Shown here: positions 26,899 through 34,563 of the stretch, piece after piece | How the letters are laid out: each line of letters starts with the position of its first letter | Position numbering within the stretch: position 1 is the stretch's first letter | Origin: Rhizobium mongolense subsp. loessense | GTDB taxonomy: Bacteria > Pseudomonadota > Alphaproteobacteria > Rhizobiales > Rhizobiaceae | DNA: 64,000 nucleotides | Reading direction: 5' to 3' | Assembly: GCF_900099775.1 (NCBI RefSeq) | Contig: NZ_FMTM01000008.1 | Span: 248,001-312,000, forward strand | Position numbers and translations under genes: made by a program | The notes under the pieces: model-generated | Databases searched by the model: none | The model's input: the letters and a program-made list of their open reading frames with translations, nothing else | What the model was told of the DNA's origin: nothing

Positions 26899-28656
26899 TT
26901 ATCGCATTTCATCCGGTGCGGCAGTGCCTGTAATGGCCAGTCCCGACTTCAAAACCGAAGCGACAGCATACACCAGCCCAAGTCTGGCAATACTCGATTC
27001 TCGGTTCTTATCGTTAACAAATCGTAAGTCCGTTTGATCTTTACCTTTATTCCAGTGCGCATGGAAGAAACTTGCGAGATCATAAAGGTAAAACGCAATG
27101 CGATGGGGCTCCTGCGACTGTGCCGCAGATTCGACGATGCGCGGGAATTCCGCAGCCTTCGCAACCAGCTGCAATTCCGCGGGATCGAAGATGCCGGAGA
27201 CCGCTTCCGCAAGGTCTTCAGGCGATACGTCAAGATCCGGAAACGCCTCCCTCGCCTGGCGGAAGACCGACATGCAACGGGCATGCGCATACTGCACGTA
27301 AAAGACTGGATTGTCTTTCGAATGCTCCGTTACCTTGGCGAAATCGAAGTCGAGCGGCTCGGAGTTCTTGCGGTAGAGCATCATGAAGCGAACCGAATCG
27401 CGGCCGACTTCCTCGACCACGTCTCGCAGCGTCACGAAATCGCCGGAGCGTTTCGACATCTTCACCGGCTCGCCGTTGCGGTAGAGCTTCACGAGCTGGC
27501 AAAGCAGAACGGTGAGCTTCGATTTCCCTTCGGAAACGGCGCGCGCAACGGCCTCCAGACGCTTCACGTATCCGCCATGGTCGGCGCCGAGCACATAGAT
27601 CATTTCGTCGAAGCCGCGATCGAACTTGTTCTTGAAATAGGCGACATCCGCGGCGAAATAGGTGTAGGAGCCATCCGACTTGATCAGCGGGCGATCCATG
27701 TCGTCACCGACTTCCGTCGAGCGGAAAAGCGTCTGCTCGCGGTCTTCCCAGTCTTCCGGCACCTGGCCCTTCGGCGGCGGCAGCGCGCCCTTGTAGACAT
27801 AGCCCTTGAACGTCAGATCATTGATCGCGGTGCGGATCGCGGCAGCGCCGGCATCATGGAGCATCCGCTCGGAAAAGAAGATGTCGTGATGCACGTTGAG
27901 GGCTGCGAGATCCTCGCGGATCATCGTCATCATCGCGTCGATCGCGCGATCCTTGACGATCGGCATCCACTGCTCTTCCGGCATGTTGTGCAGCCGCACC
28001 CCATAGTCGCCAGCAAGGGACTTTCCGACCGGGATCAGATAATCGCCCGGATAAAAGCCGGGCGGGATATCGCCGATGCTTTCGCCGAGCGCTTCGCGGT
28101 AGCGCAGGAAGGCCGAGCGCGCCAGCACGTCAATCTGCGAGCCGGCATCGTTGATGTAGTATTCCTTCTCGACGGCATAGCCGGCGAAGGCAAGCAGATT
28201 AGCCAGCGCGTCTCCGACGACTGCGCCGCGGCAATGGCCGACATGCATCGGGCCGGTCGGGTTTGCCGAGACATATTCGACATTGACCTTCTTGCCGGCG
28301 CCAAGCTTCGAGCGGCCGTAATCGGTTCCGGCCTCGATGATCGAAGCAAGCAAGCGCTGCCAGTAGCCGATGGAAAGCCTGATGTTGATGAAGCCGGGGC
28401 CGGCGACGGAAACGTCGGCTACGTCGGCATCTTCCTTCAACTTGGCGATGATGATTTCGGCGAGCGCGCGCGGATTGGTCCCCAGCGCCTTTGCCAACAC
28501 CATCGCGGCATTGGTCGCGACATCGCCGTGGCTTGCATCACGCGGCGGCTCGACGGCAACGCGGCCGAAATCGAGCTCGGATCGCTTTTCCTTGACGATA
28601 TCAATCTGTTCAAGGGCGTTCTTAATCCTGGCTTCGAAGTCGGTAAAAAGGTTCAT
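26899..28656 (-). CDS. argS: Arginine--tRNA ligase
   Basis: The 585-residue class I synthetase starts MNLFTDFEARI at 28656; the open frame extends further but the added residues are unlike the family. The HIGH-type motif NPTGPMHVGHCRGA is near residue 125, and a KMSKRSGDFVTL motif lies in the C-terminal half. It sits between dgt and the SPOR gene in a minus-strand run. Confidence 0.96.
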   Translation of the reverse strand: MNLFTDFEARIKNALEQIDIVKEKRSELDFGRVAVEPPRDASHGDVATNAAMVLAKALGTNPRALAEIIIAKLKEDADVADVSVAGPGFINIRLSIGYWQRLLASIIEAGTDYGRSKLGAGKKVNVEYVSANPTGPMHVGHCRGAVVGDALANLLAFAGYAVEKEYYINDAGSQIDVLARSAFLRYREALGESIGDIPPGFYPGDYLIPVGKSLAGDYGVRLHNMPEEQWMPIVKDRAIDAMMTMIREDLAALNVHHDIFFSERMLHDAGAAAIRTAINDLTFKGYVYKGALPPPKGQVPEDWEDREQTLFRSTEVGDDMDRPLIKSDGSYTYFAADVAYFKNKFDRGFDEMIYVLGADHGGYVKRLEAVARAVSEGKSKLTVLLCQLVKLYRNGEPVKMSKRSGDFVTLRDVVEEVGRDSVRFMMLYRKNSEPLDFDFAKVTEHSKDNPVFYVQYAHARCMSVFRQAREAFPDLDVSPEDLAEAVSGIFDPAELQLVAKAAEFPRIVESAAQSQEPHRIAFYLYDLASFFHAHWNKGKDQTDLRFVNDKNRESSIARLGLVYAVASVLKSGLAITGTAAPDEMR

Positions 28657-28708
28657 CGCACTCTTCCATGCATAGCTCTGCCGCAGCTCGTGCCGCGGCG
28701 CCCGCTGC

Positions 28709-29926
28709 CTATCGCAAATCCGGAGTGCGGTCAAACAATCGCCTGTGGGCGCTGATTGCATAGGTGTCGGTCATGCCCGCCAGATAATCGCCGACATGGC
28801 GGGCTTTCGGCGCATCGGCAAGGCCGGCAATATGATCGACCCAGTAATGGCTCTGCATCTCCTTCGGATTGGCCATGTAGGCGGCGAAAAGATCGGTGAC
28901 GATCTTTGCGGCGCCTGCGCGGATGCGCATGATGTCGGGATGACGGTAGATGCGCTTGAAGAGCATCTGCTTGATCTGCTTGTCGGTCTGCGACATCGCC
29001 TCCGAGAAGGTTGCGATCACCTTGCCGGCCTCGCGTACATCCTTGACGCTTTTCGGTTTCGCCTCAGTCAGACGGTCCTGGGCGACGGCAATGACATCCT
29101 CGACCATGCGCGTGATCTGCCGGCGCATGATCTCATGCGTGAACCGGCTCTTCTCAAGTTGGGGGTAGCGCTCGCGGACCTCGGCCATCAGTCCGGCGAG
29201 GAAGGGAATTTCCTCAAGCATCTCGAACGTCAGGTAGCCCGAACGCAGACCATCGTCGATGTCATGGGTGTTATAGGCTATGTCGTCGGCAATTGCTGCC
29301 ACCTGTGCTTCGAGGCTGGCGAAGGTCGCAAGTTCGAGGTCGTGGATTTCGCAGTAATCGAGGATCGGCTGCGGCACCGGTCCCCGCGTGCCCTGCCCGT
29401 CCTTCGTCAGCAGCGGCCCATTGTGCTTAACGAGGCCTTCGAGGCTCTCCCAGGTCAGGTTGATGCCGTCGAATTCTGCATAGCGCCGCTCCAGCTTGGT
29501 GACGATGCGGAGCGACTGGGCGTTATGATCGAAGCCGCCATAGGGCAAGAGCACCTCATGCAGCGCGTCCTCGCCGGTGTGGCCGAAAGGCGTGTGGCCA
29601 AAGTCGTGGACGAGCGCCACGCCCTCCGCCAGGTCCTCGTCAAGTTTTAGGGCGCGCGCCAGGGCACGGGCGATCTGGGCAACCTCGATCGTGTGCGTCA
29701 GGCGCGTGCGATAATGATCGCCATCCTGCGCGATGAAGACCTGCGTCTTGTGCTTCAGGCGGCGAAAGGCCGTCGTATGGACGATGCGGTCGCGATCGCG
29801 CTGAAATTCGGAGCGCGTCGGACTTGAGCTTTCGGCATAGAGCCTTCCGCGCGTCGTCCAGGGGTCTGCCGCATAGGTTGCCCGCTCGCCATTTCCAAAA
29901 CCCAACGCCTGCCTGTCGATCTTCAT
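28709..29926 (-). CDS. dgt: Deoxyguanosinetriphosphate triphosphohydrolase-like protein
   Basis: The 405-residue HD-domain protein has DRDRIVHTTAFRRLKHKTQVF near residue 50, and metal ligands in TRLTHTIEVAQIAR, ALVHDFGHTPFGH and a later IADDIAYNTHDIDD. It matches the dGTPase-like type 2 family that hydrolyses dNTPs to nucleosides and triphosphate. It is upstream of argS with a 52 bp gap and divergent from erpA. The intergenic 222 bp should hold both promoters. Confidence 0.93.
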   Translation of the reverse strand: MKIDRQALGFGNGERATYAADPWTTRGRLYAESSSPTRSEFQRDRDRIVHTTAFRRLKHKTQVFIAQDGDHYRTRLTHTIEVAQIARALARALKLDEDLAEGVALVHDFGHTPFGHTGEDALHEVLLPYGGFDHNAQSLRIVTKLERRYAEFDGINLTWESLEGLVKHNGPLLTKDGQGTRGPVPQPILDYCEIHDLELATFASLEAQVAAIADDIAYNTHDIDDGLRSGYLTFEMLEEIPFLAGLMAEVRERYPQLEKSRFTHEIMRRQITRMVEDVIAVAQDRLTEAKPKSVKDVREAGKVIATFSEAMSQTDKQIKQMLFKRIYRHPDIMRIRAGAAKIVTDLFAAYMANPKEMQSHYWVDHIAGLADAPKARHVGDYLAGMTDTYAISAHRRLFDRTPDLR

Positions 29927-30148
29927 TTTTCACCGTCATTCAACACCGCGCAGCATCTCGCCCATTGACGCCGCATCGCGCTCTTCATACCTATAGCCAA
30001 TATAAACGGCAAAGAGGCGCTTTCTTAAATGCTTTGCCGAATAATGCGTTCCGGCAACGCGTGTGGTAAATTCTTTTGATATCAGCCGTTTGACGTTTCA
30101 TCGGCCAATATCAATTCTCTCCGGATCTTGACCCCGGCAGGAGGAAAC

Positions 30149-30481
30149 ATGACGGATACAAGTGTAACCCTTTCCGACGCGGCGGCAAAACGAATCGCGG
30201 CGATCGTCGGTGCCGAAACCGGCAAGAACGCGCTACGCGTTTCCGTCGAAGGCGGCGGTTGCTCGGGTTTTTCATACAAGTTCGATCTTACCGGCGATGC
30301 CCGGGACGATGACATCGTCATCGAGAAGAACAACGCCAAGGTACTGATCGACAGCCTGTCGCTGGTCTATATGGCAGGCTCGGAAATCGACTTCGTCGAC
30401 AACCTTCTCGGTCAATCCTTCCAGATCAAGAACCCGAACGCGGTTGCAAGCTGCGGCTGCGGCACCAGCTTCTCGATTTAA
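30149..30481 (+). CDS. erpA: Iron-sulfur cluster insertion protein (A-type carrier, ErpA/HesB family)
   Basis: The 110-residue protein starts at 30149 behind GGCAGGAGG. The three cluster ligands are visible: one Cys in EGGGCSGFSYKFDL and two in the C-terminal SCGCGTSF. It transfers Fe-S clusters to apoproteins. The upstream dgt is divergent. Exonuclease III follows after 123 bp. Confidence 0.93.
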   Translation: MTDTSVTLSDAAAKRIAAIVGAETGKNALRVSVEGGGCSGFSYKFDLTGDARDDDIVIEKNNAKVLIDSLSLVYMAGSEIDFVDNLLGQSFQIKNPNAVASCGCGTSFSI

Positions 30482-30604
30482 AGCGTGCTCCTGTCTATCC
30501 ACATCGAACCGGCCGAAGTATCCCCTCCGGCTGGTTTATCGTCTTGTCCGCACGTGGGACGGCACGATAAAGCTCAGGCACGAAGCGGCAAAAGGAACAA
30601 CCTC

Positions 30605-31396
30605 ATGAAGATCGCGACCTGGAACATCAACGGCGTCAAGGCGCGCATCGACAACCTCACGCAATGGCTCAAGGATTCCGATCCGGACATCGTCTGCCTG
30701 CAGGAGATCAAGACGATCGACGAGGCTTTTCCGCGGCTCGAGATCGAGGCGATGGGCTATCACGTCGAGACGCATGGCCAGAAGGGTTTCAACGGCGTTG
30801 CGATCCTTTCGAAGACCACGCCGGGCGAGGTGAGCCGCGGGCTGCCGGGCGATGCTCTCGACGAGCAGGCGCGTTTTCTGGAAGCCGTGTTCTCGATCCC
30901 CGGCAATCGCGCCCTTCGCGTCTGCTGCCTCTATCTGCCGAACGGCAACCCGGTCGACACCGAAAAATATCCTTACAAGCTCGCCTGGATGGAGCGGCTG
31001 CGCCAATTTGCGGTCTCGCGCCTCGCCTATGAGGACGTCTTCATCCTTGCCGGCGACTACAACGTGATCCCCGAACCGCACGACTGCTTCGATCCGAAGG
31101 TCTGGGAAAGCGATGCACTCTTCCTGCCGCAGACACGCGAGGCATTCCGCAGGCTCGAAAATCTCGGGCTTACCGATGCCGTCCGCGCATCGACGGACGC
31201 CGTTCAGCTCTATTCCTTCTGGGATTACCAGGCCGGCGCCTGGCAGAAGAACAACGGCATCCGGATCGACCACCTGATGCTTTCGCCGGAGGCCGCCGAT
31301 CACATGAGGTCGGTGGCGATCGAAAAGCATGTACGGGCCTGGGAAAAGCCGTCCGACCACGTTCCGGTCGTCGCCTATTTCGACTTCGCACCATAG
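30605..31396 (+). CDS. xth: Exodeoxyribonuclease III
   Basis: The 263-residue member of the endonuclease/exonuclease/phosphatase fold repairs abasic sites. Motifs are ATWNINGVKAR at the N-terminus, CLQEIKT, AGDYNVIPEP and the C-terminal SDHVPVVA. The start at 30605 is behind AAAGGAAC. It converges on exoR with 9 bp between stop codons. Confidence 0.94.
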   Translation: MKIATWNINGVKARIDNLTQWLKDSDPDIVCLQEIKTIDEAFPRLEIEAMGYHVETHGQKGFNGVAILSKTTPGEVSRGLPGDALDEQARFLEAVFSIPGNRALRVCCLYLPNGNPVDTEKYPYKLAWMERLRQFAVSRLAYEDVFILAGDYNVIPEPHDCFDPKVWESDALFLPQTREAFRRLENLGLTDAVRASTDAVQLYSFWDYQAGAWQKNNGIRIDHLMLSPEAADHMRSVAIEKHVRAWEKPSDHVPVVAYFDFAP

Positions 31397-31405
31397 GGTC
31401 GGAGA

Positions 31406-32206
31406 TTAATCGCTGCCGGTCGCGATCTTGTGGGAGAGCGAAACAGCCGTGCGGCGATCACCTTCGGTCGCGACCGAGAAGGCCTGTTCCTGCAGCGATT
31501 CCATCCAGCCGCAATCCTTCGGCTTGCAGCGATCGAGCGCCGCCGTCATCAGCGCCAGGCCGCGAGCCGACTGGCCTTCCTGGAAGAGAATATTGCCGAA
31601 GACCGACATGGCGCCAGGGTGGCCGCTCTTGCGGGCCTGGTTCAGCCACTTCTTCGCCTGTTGCGGACTGCGCGTGCCGCCGTCGCCCGACAGCATCATC
31701 TGCGCGAGCTGGAACTGCGCTTCAGCGACGCCGAAGGTCGATGCGACCTGGAAATAGAGCTGGCGGGCCTGGCTGAGATCGGTCCGCACCGGGCTGCCGG
31801 GAATGCCATGCTTGTAATAGTTGGCGAGCGACAAAAGCGCGTTGATGAAGAAGCCGGTATCTTCGGAGCCGGGCTCCACGCCCTGCTGGGCGATTTCACT
31901 GTAAATCTTGAAGGCTTCAAAATCGTCCTGGGCGACGCCGTCGCCGTCGGCATACATATTGGCGAGCGCCCAGCGCGAACCGGTATGGCCCTTTTCGGCG
32001 GCGTATTTATAGGCTTCGATGGCCTCTTCCTTCTGGCCGCTCTTATAGGCCTTAAAGCCGAACTTGAAGAGATCGAAGGGACCGGATTCCTTGGTGACGC
32101 CTGCATTGATATCGAATGCCTTGGCCGGGGAGGACATCGCCGCCGAAAGCGCGATAGACAGCCCCATAAGCGTAAATCTGAAAAGTCTGAACTCTGATGT
32201 CAGCAT
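31406..32206 (-). CDS. exoR: ExoR, Sel1-repeat periplasmic regulator of exopolysaccharide synthesis
   Basis: The 266-residue protein has a signal peptide ending SSPAKA-FD and Sel1-like helical repeats (GSRWALANMYADGDGV, AEAQFQLAQMMLSGDGG, PGAMSVFGNILFQEG). Length and N-terminus match rhizobial ExoR (about 268 residues), which holds the ExoS sensor kinase inactive in the periplasm and so represses succinoglycan genes and favours motility. The ATG at 32206 follows the stop codon of an upstream open frame by 1 bp. Identification rests on recognised family features; function in this strain is inferred. Confidence 0.9.
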   Translation of the reverse strand: MLTSEFRLFRFTLMGLSIALSAAMSSPAKAFDINAGVTKESGPFDLFKFGFKAYKSGQKEEAIEAYKYAAEKGHTGSRWALANMYADGDGVAQDDFEAFKIYSEIAQQGVEPGSEDTGFFINALLSLANYYKHGIPGSPVRTDLSQARQLYFQVASTFGVAEAQFQLAQMMLSGDGGTRSPQQAKKWLNQARKSGHPGAMSVFGNILFQEGQSARGLALMTAALDRCKPKDCGWMESLQEQAFSVATEGDRRTAVSLSHKIATGSD

Positions 32207-32207
32207 T

Positions 32208-32663
32208 TCACTCGGTTTCTTTCGCTTCCATCGCAGACCGCCAGGGCAGCATATACTCCGCTGCCCGGCTTCCCGGCGTATTCCTCCAGGCGAGCGATCC
32301 CGCGGCGGGCTCAATGGCCCCTTTGCCCGCGTCGCATCCAGCCTTTGGCCCTTCTTCGAGAGCCTGAATTCTTTGCGCATCGCGATAGACCACCCGCGTT
32401 CCGGCCTGGTCCGCCTGCAATGCCTGCGGCGTCATTCCTGCGGAGCGAACAAGCGTCCTTCCGCCCTTCGAATAGTCGTAAACACCAAATGTGACCAAAC
32501 CGGTGCTGGCGTGATCGCGGTGCCCGCGTGCGGCGACATTGGACGCCGTATCGTCGGGGGAAGGACAGCTTGGGTGGGTGACTTCTGCGTGAATTTTTTG
32601 GGCGGAATCGCCTTGCGGGAAAAGCTGAATCGCACAAGAAGCGGCATCAAAGCCGGCGCTCAT
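32208..32663 (-). CDS. Possible small protein immediately upstream of exoR
   Basis: A 151-residue open frame beginning MSAGFDAASCAIQLF ends 1 bp before exoR, an arrangement typical of coupled genes. The C-terminal half (TGLVTFGVYDYSKGGRTLVRSAG onward) has a plausible composition, but no signal peptide, domain or strong ribosome-binding site is seen. A frame on the other strand (32064-32711) also stays open here, so GC-driven chance is possible. Confidence 0.35.
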   Translation of the reverse strand: MSAGFDAASCAIQLFPQGDSAQKIHAEVTHPSCPSPDDTASNVAARGHRDHASTGLVTFGVYDYSKGGRTLVRSAGMTPQALQADQAGTRVVYRDAQRIQALEEGPKAGCDAGKGAIEPAAGSLAWRNTPGSRAAEYMLPWRSAMEAKETE

Positions 32664-32883
32664 ACGCTCTCTGCCCGTCGCGGAAAAAACTCGACCCATC
32701 TTGCTTCTTAAACGTACCCTACGCCTGCCATTCCCTCGCCCGCAAATATCGCTGCGCCCTGTTTGTGGCGGGAAATGGACAAACTCGCCCCGCCGCCATG
32801 ATATGCGAACTGTCGTAAAAATGTGTTGCTGAATCGTCACAAAATGAGATGACTTGGAGCAAGGTTAATACGGCGGGCGCAAA

Positions 32884-32909
32884 GAAAAGCCCGGGGTTTT
32901 TGCCGGGCT
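32884..32909 (-). terminator. Intrinsic terminator after the FadL-like gene
   Basis: On the minus strand AGCCCGG, an 8-base loop and CCGGGCT are followed by TTTCTTT, 22 bp past the stop codon of the outer-membrane protein gene. Confidence 0.8.
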
Positions 32910-32931
32910 CTTCTACTTCGTTGATGCAAGA

Positions 32932-34167
32932 TCAGAATTTGACTTTAAGTGACGTCGAGAGCGCCGTCACCAGATCGTTGTCGAACTCGTATGTCGCCTC
33001 GTCGCCCACACCAACACCGTCAATCGTGGTCGGAGACGAATCTCCGCTCGTCAATATGCCGAGGACGCCACCAAAGCGGAACTCGACGTTCTGGTTGGGC
33101 GAGTAGGACACACCGGCACCGAGCAGCCAACTGTCGGTCTGCGAACCGAATTCCTGAGATGTGCCGCGGTCCCAAGTGACACTGACGGCGCCACTCCACT
33201 GATCGTTGAACTTGTGACCGACACCGCCGGTGATTGTCCAGCCGTCTCGATAACCCAGATCGAGGGAGGTGATTTCGACACCGCTATTATAGAACGGGAT
33301 GCGCTGCAATTGGCTCCAGTCCGTCCATTTGACGGAACCGAACGCAAGCCAATCTGGTGCAATCCCCGATTGGAGCTTCAATTCGACAGAATCCGGCATC
33401 GCCGTCGACCCCTCTACCGGAATAATCAGCCCTCCGAGGGGATTTAGGGCGGCCGGCACCTGCGTCAGGTCCACCGTTCCCGTGACTTCGTTGAGCTTGA
33501 CTTCACTGTAGTACATCAAGCTCGCGCGAAGCGCATATTCCGGAATTTCGTATGCTACGCCGGCTCGCCATCCCCAGCCGTCCCCCTCAAGATCAAGACG
33601 ACCTACACCGCTTCCAGGAAGCCCCAGAAGGCCAAGGAGCTCCGGTGGAACAAGGAGGCGTTCCTTGAAACCATCCATTTCGAGGTAATTGGCGCCGCCA
33701 ATGACCCGAAACTGACCTGGCCCCATGTCAAATCTGTAAGAGCAGGTCAGAGCATAATTGTCGCTGTTGACCTTCGTCTCGATGTTGTCGTTTGCCCCCG
33801 CCCAGCGAGCACCTGGATTGGTGTGAGCACCATAGGGCTGCGAATAATCGAACATGCAGTCCGCATCGCCGATTGCAGCCTTGGCGCCGATACGGGGCGA
33901 CCAGTAGTCCTCGCTGTCATCCGCCGAGGTGGAATATCCCGGAATGGCATTGAGATCACCGTTTGCAGGGTTGATATCATCCACATTCTTCAGCTTTCGC
34001 TGCGGCATCACGAAAGTGGCGGTGGATTCGACCGCAAAGCGCGAAGGATCAAACAGAAGATCGATATTATACCCGCCGCGGTCCAAGCCGCCTGCAAACG
34101 ATGGCGAGGCGATGGACGAAAGGATGGCGAGCGATGCGACGCCTTTGGAAAACATACGAGATGCCAA
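32932..34167 (-). CDS. FadL/OmpP1-family outer membrane transport protein
   Basis: The protein has about 411 residues. I favour a TTG start at 34167 because GGGGAG lies 6 bases upstream; GTG 34182 and ATG 34155 are alternatives. A signal peptide (SLAILSSIASPSFA) is followed by GGLDRGGYNIDLLFD and many alternating strands with aromatic ends. The last residues ALSTSLKVKF finish in Phe, as outer-membrane barrels do. FadL-type channels pass hydrophobic compounds such as long-chain fatty acids; the substrate here is unknown. It stands alone between terminators, and two palindromes lie upstream. Confidence 0.88.
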   Translation of the reverse strand: MASRMFSKGVASLAILSSIASPSFAGGLDRGGYNIDLLFDPSRFAVESTATFVMPQRKLKNVDDINPANGDLNAIPGYSTSADDSEDYWSPRIGAKAAIGDADCMFDYSQPYGAHTNPGARWAGANDNIETKVNSDNYALTCSYRFDMGPGQFRVIGGANYLEMDGFKERLLVPPELLGLLGLPGSGVGRLDLEGDGWGWRAGVAYEIPEYALRASLMYYSEVKLNEVTGTVDLTQVPAALNPLGGLIIPVEGSTAMPDSVELKLQSGIAPDWLAFGSVKWTDWSQLQRIPFYNSGVEITSLDLGYRDGWTITGGVGHKFNDQWSGAVSVTWDRGTSQEFGSQTDSWLLGAGVSYSPNQNVEFRFGGVLGILTSGDSSPTTIDGVGVGDEATYEFDNDLVTALSTSLKVKF

Positions 34168-34270
34168 CTGTGTCTCCCCCACTTAAGCACTCCAATGGCG
34201 GCAGAGTGCAGGCGATCGTGACAAATGGCAACTTGCGCCATCTTGCAGCCACAATGCGGGAGAGATGTTA

Positions 34271-34352
34271 AATTGACGTAAGGAATTGACGGGCACGTCA
34301 ATATTTTTTGTTCATAAAATTTTATCCTAATACCCTAATCATTTAGGGGTAT
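34271..34352 (-). promoter_or_regulatory. Palindromic operator-like sequences upstream of the FadL-like gene
   Basis: ATTGACG occurs at 34271 and 34284, and the second copy forms a perfect inverted repeat with CGTCAAT at 34295 (4-base spacer). A second imperfect palindrome (ATACCC ... GGGTAT, 34330-34352) follows in an AT-rich stretch. The rest of the roughly 380 bp gap between the FadL-like gene and valS holds only the valS terminator. Confidence 0.4.
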
Positions 34353-34506
34353 TTTTGGATTGTCATTCCACACATCGGGTGGTCTGTATCAATCCGACAA
34401 CAGTCGTGATTTTCGCCCCGCGAGGCCAGTTCATTTCATAAATTCGCAAAACTGTATGTTTGCAGCCGGAATAATCAGCCAGGACGATCGAATCATTCCA
34501 ACGGCG

Positions 34507-34536
34507 TAAAAAAGGCGTCCGAACGGACCGGACGCC
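34507..34536 (-). terminator. Intrinsic terminator after valS
   Basis: An 8-bp stem GGCGTCCG/CGGACGCC with a 7-base loop is followed by seven T on the minus strand, 28 bp past the valS stop. Confidence 0.88.
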
Positions 34537-34563
34537 CTAAGGTATTATACGCCAAGGGGAAGC

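Noticed and set aside
27034..28755. A 573-residue plus-strand frame opposite argS
   Set aside because: ArgS motifs are on the minus strand; the plus frame has no recognisable domain or ribosome-binding site.
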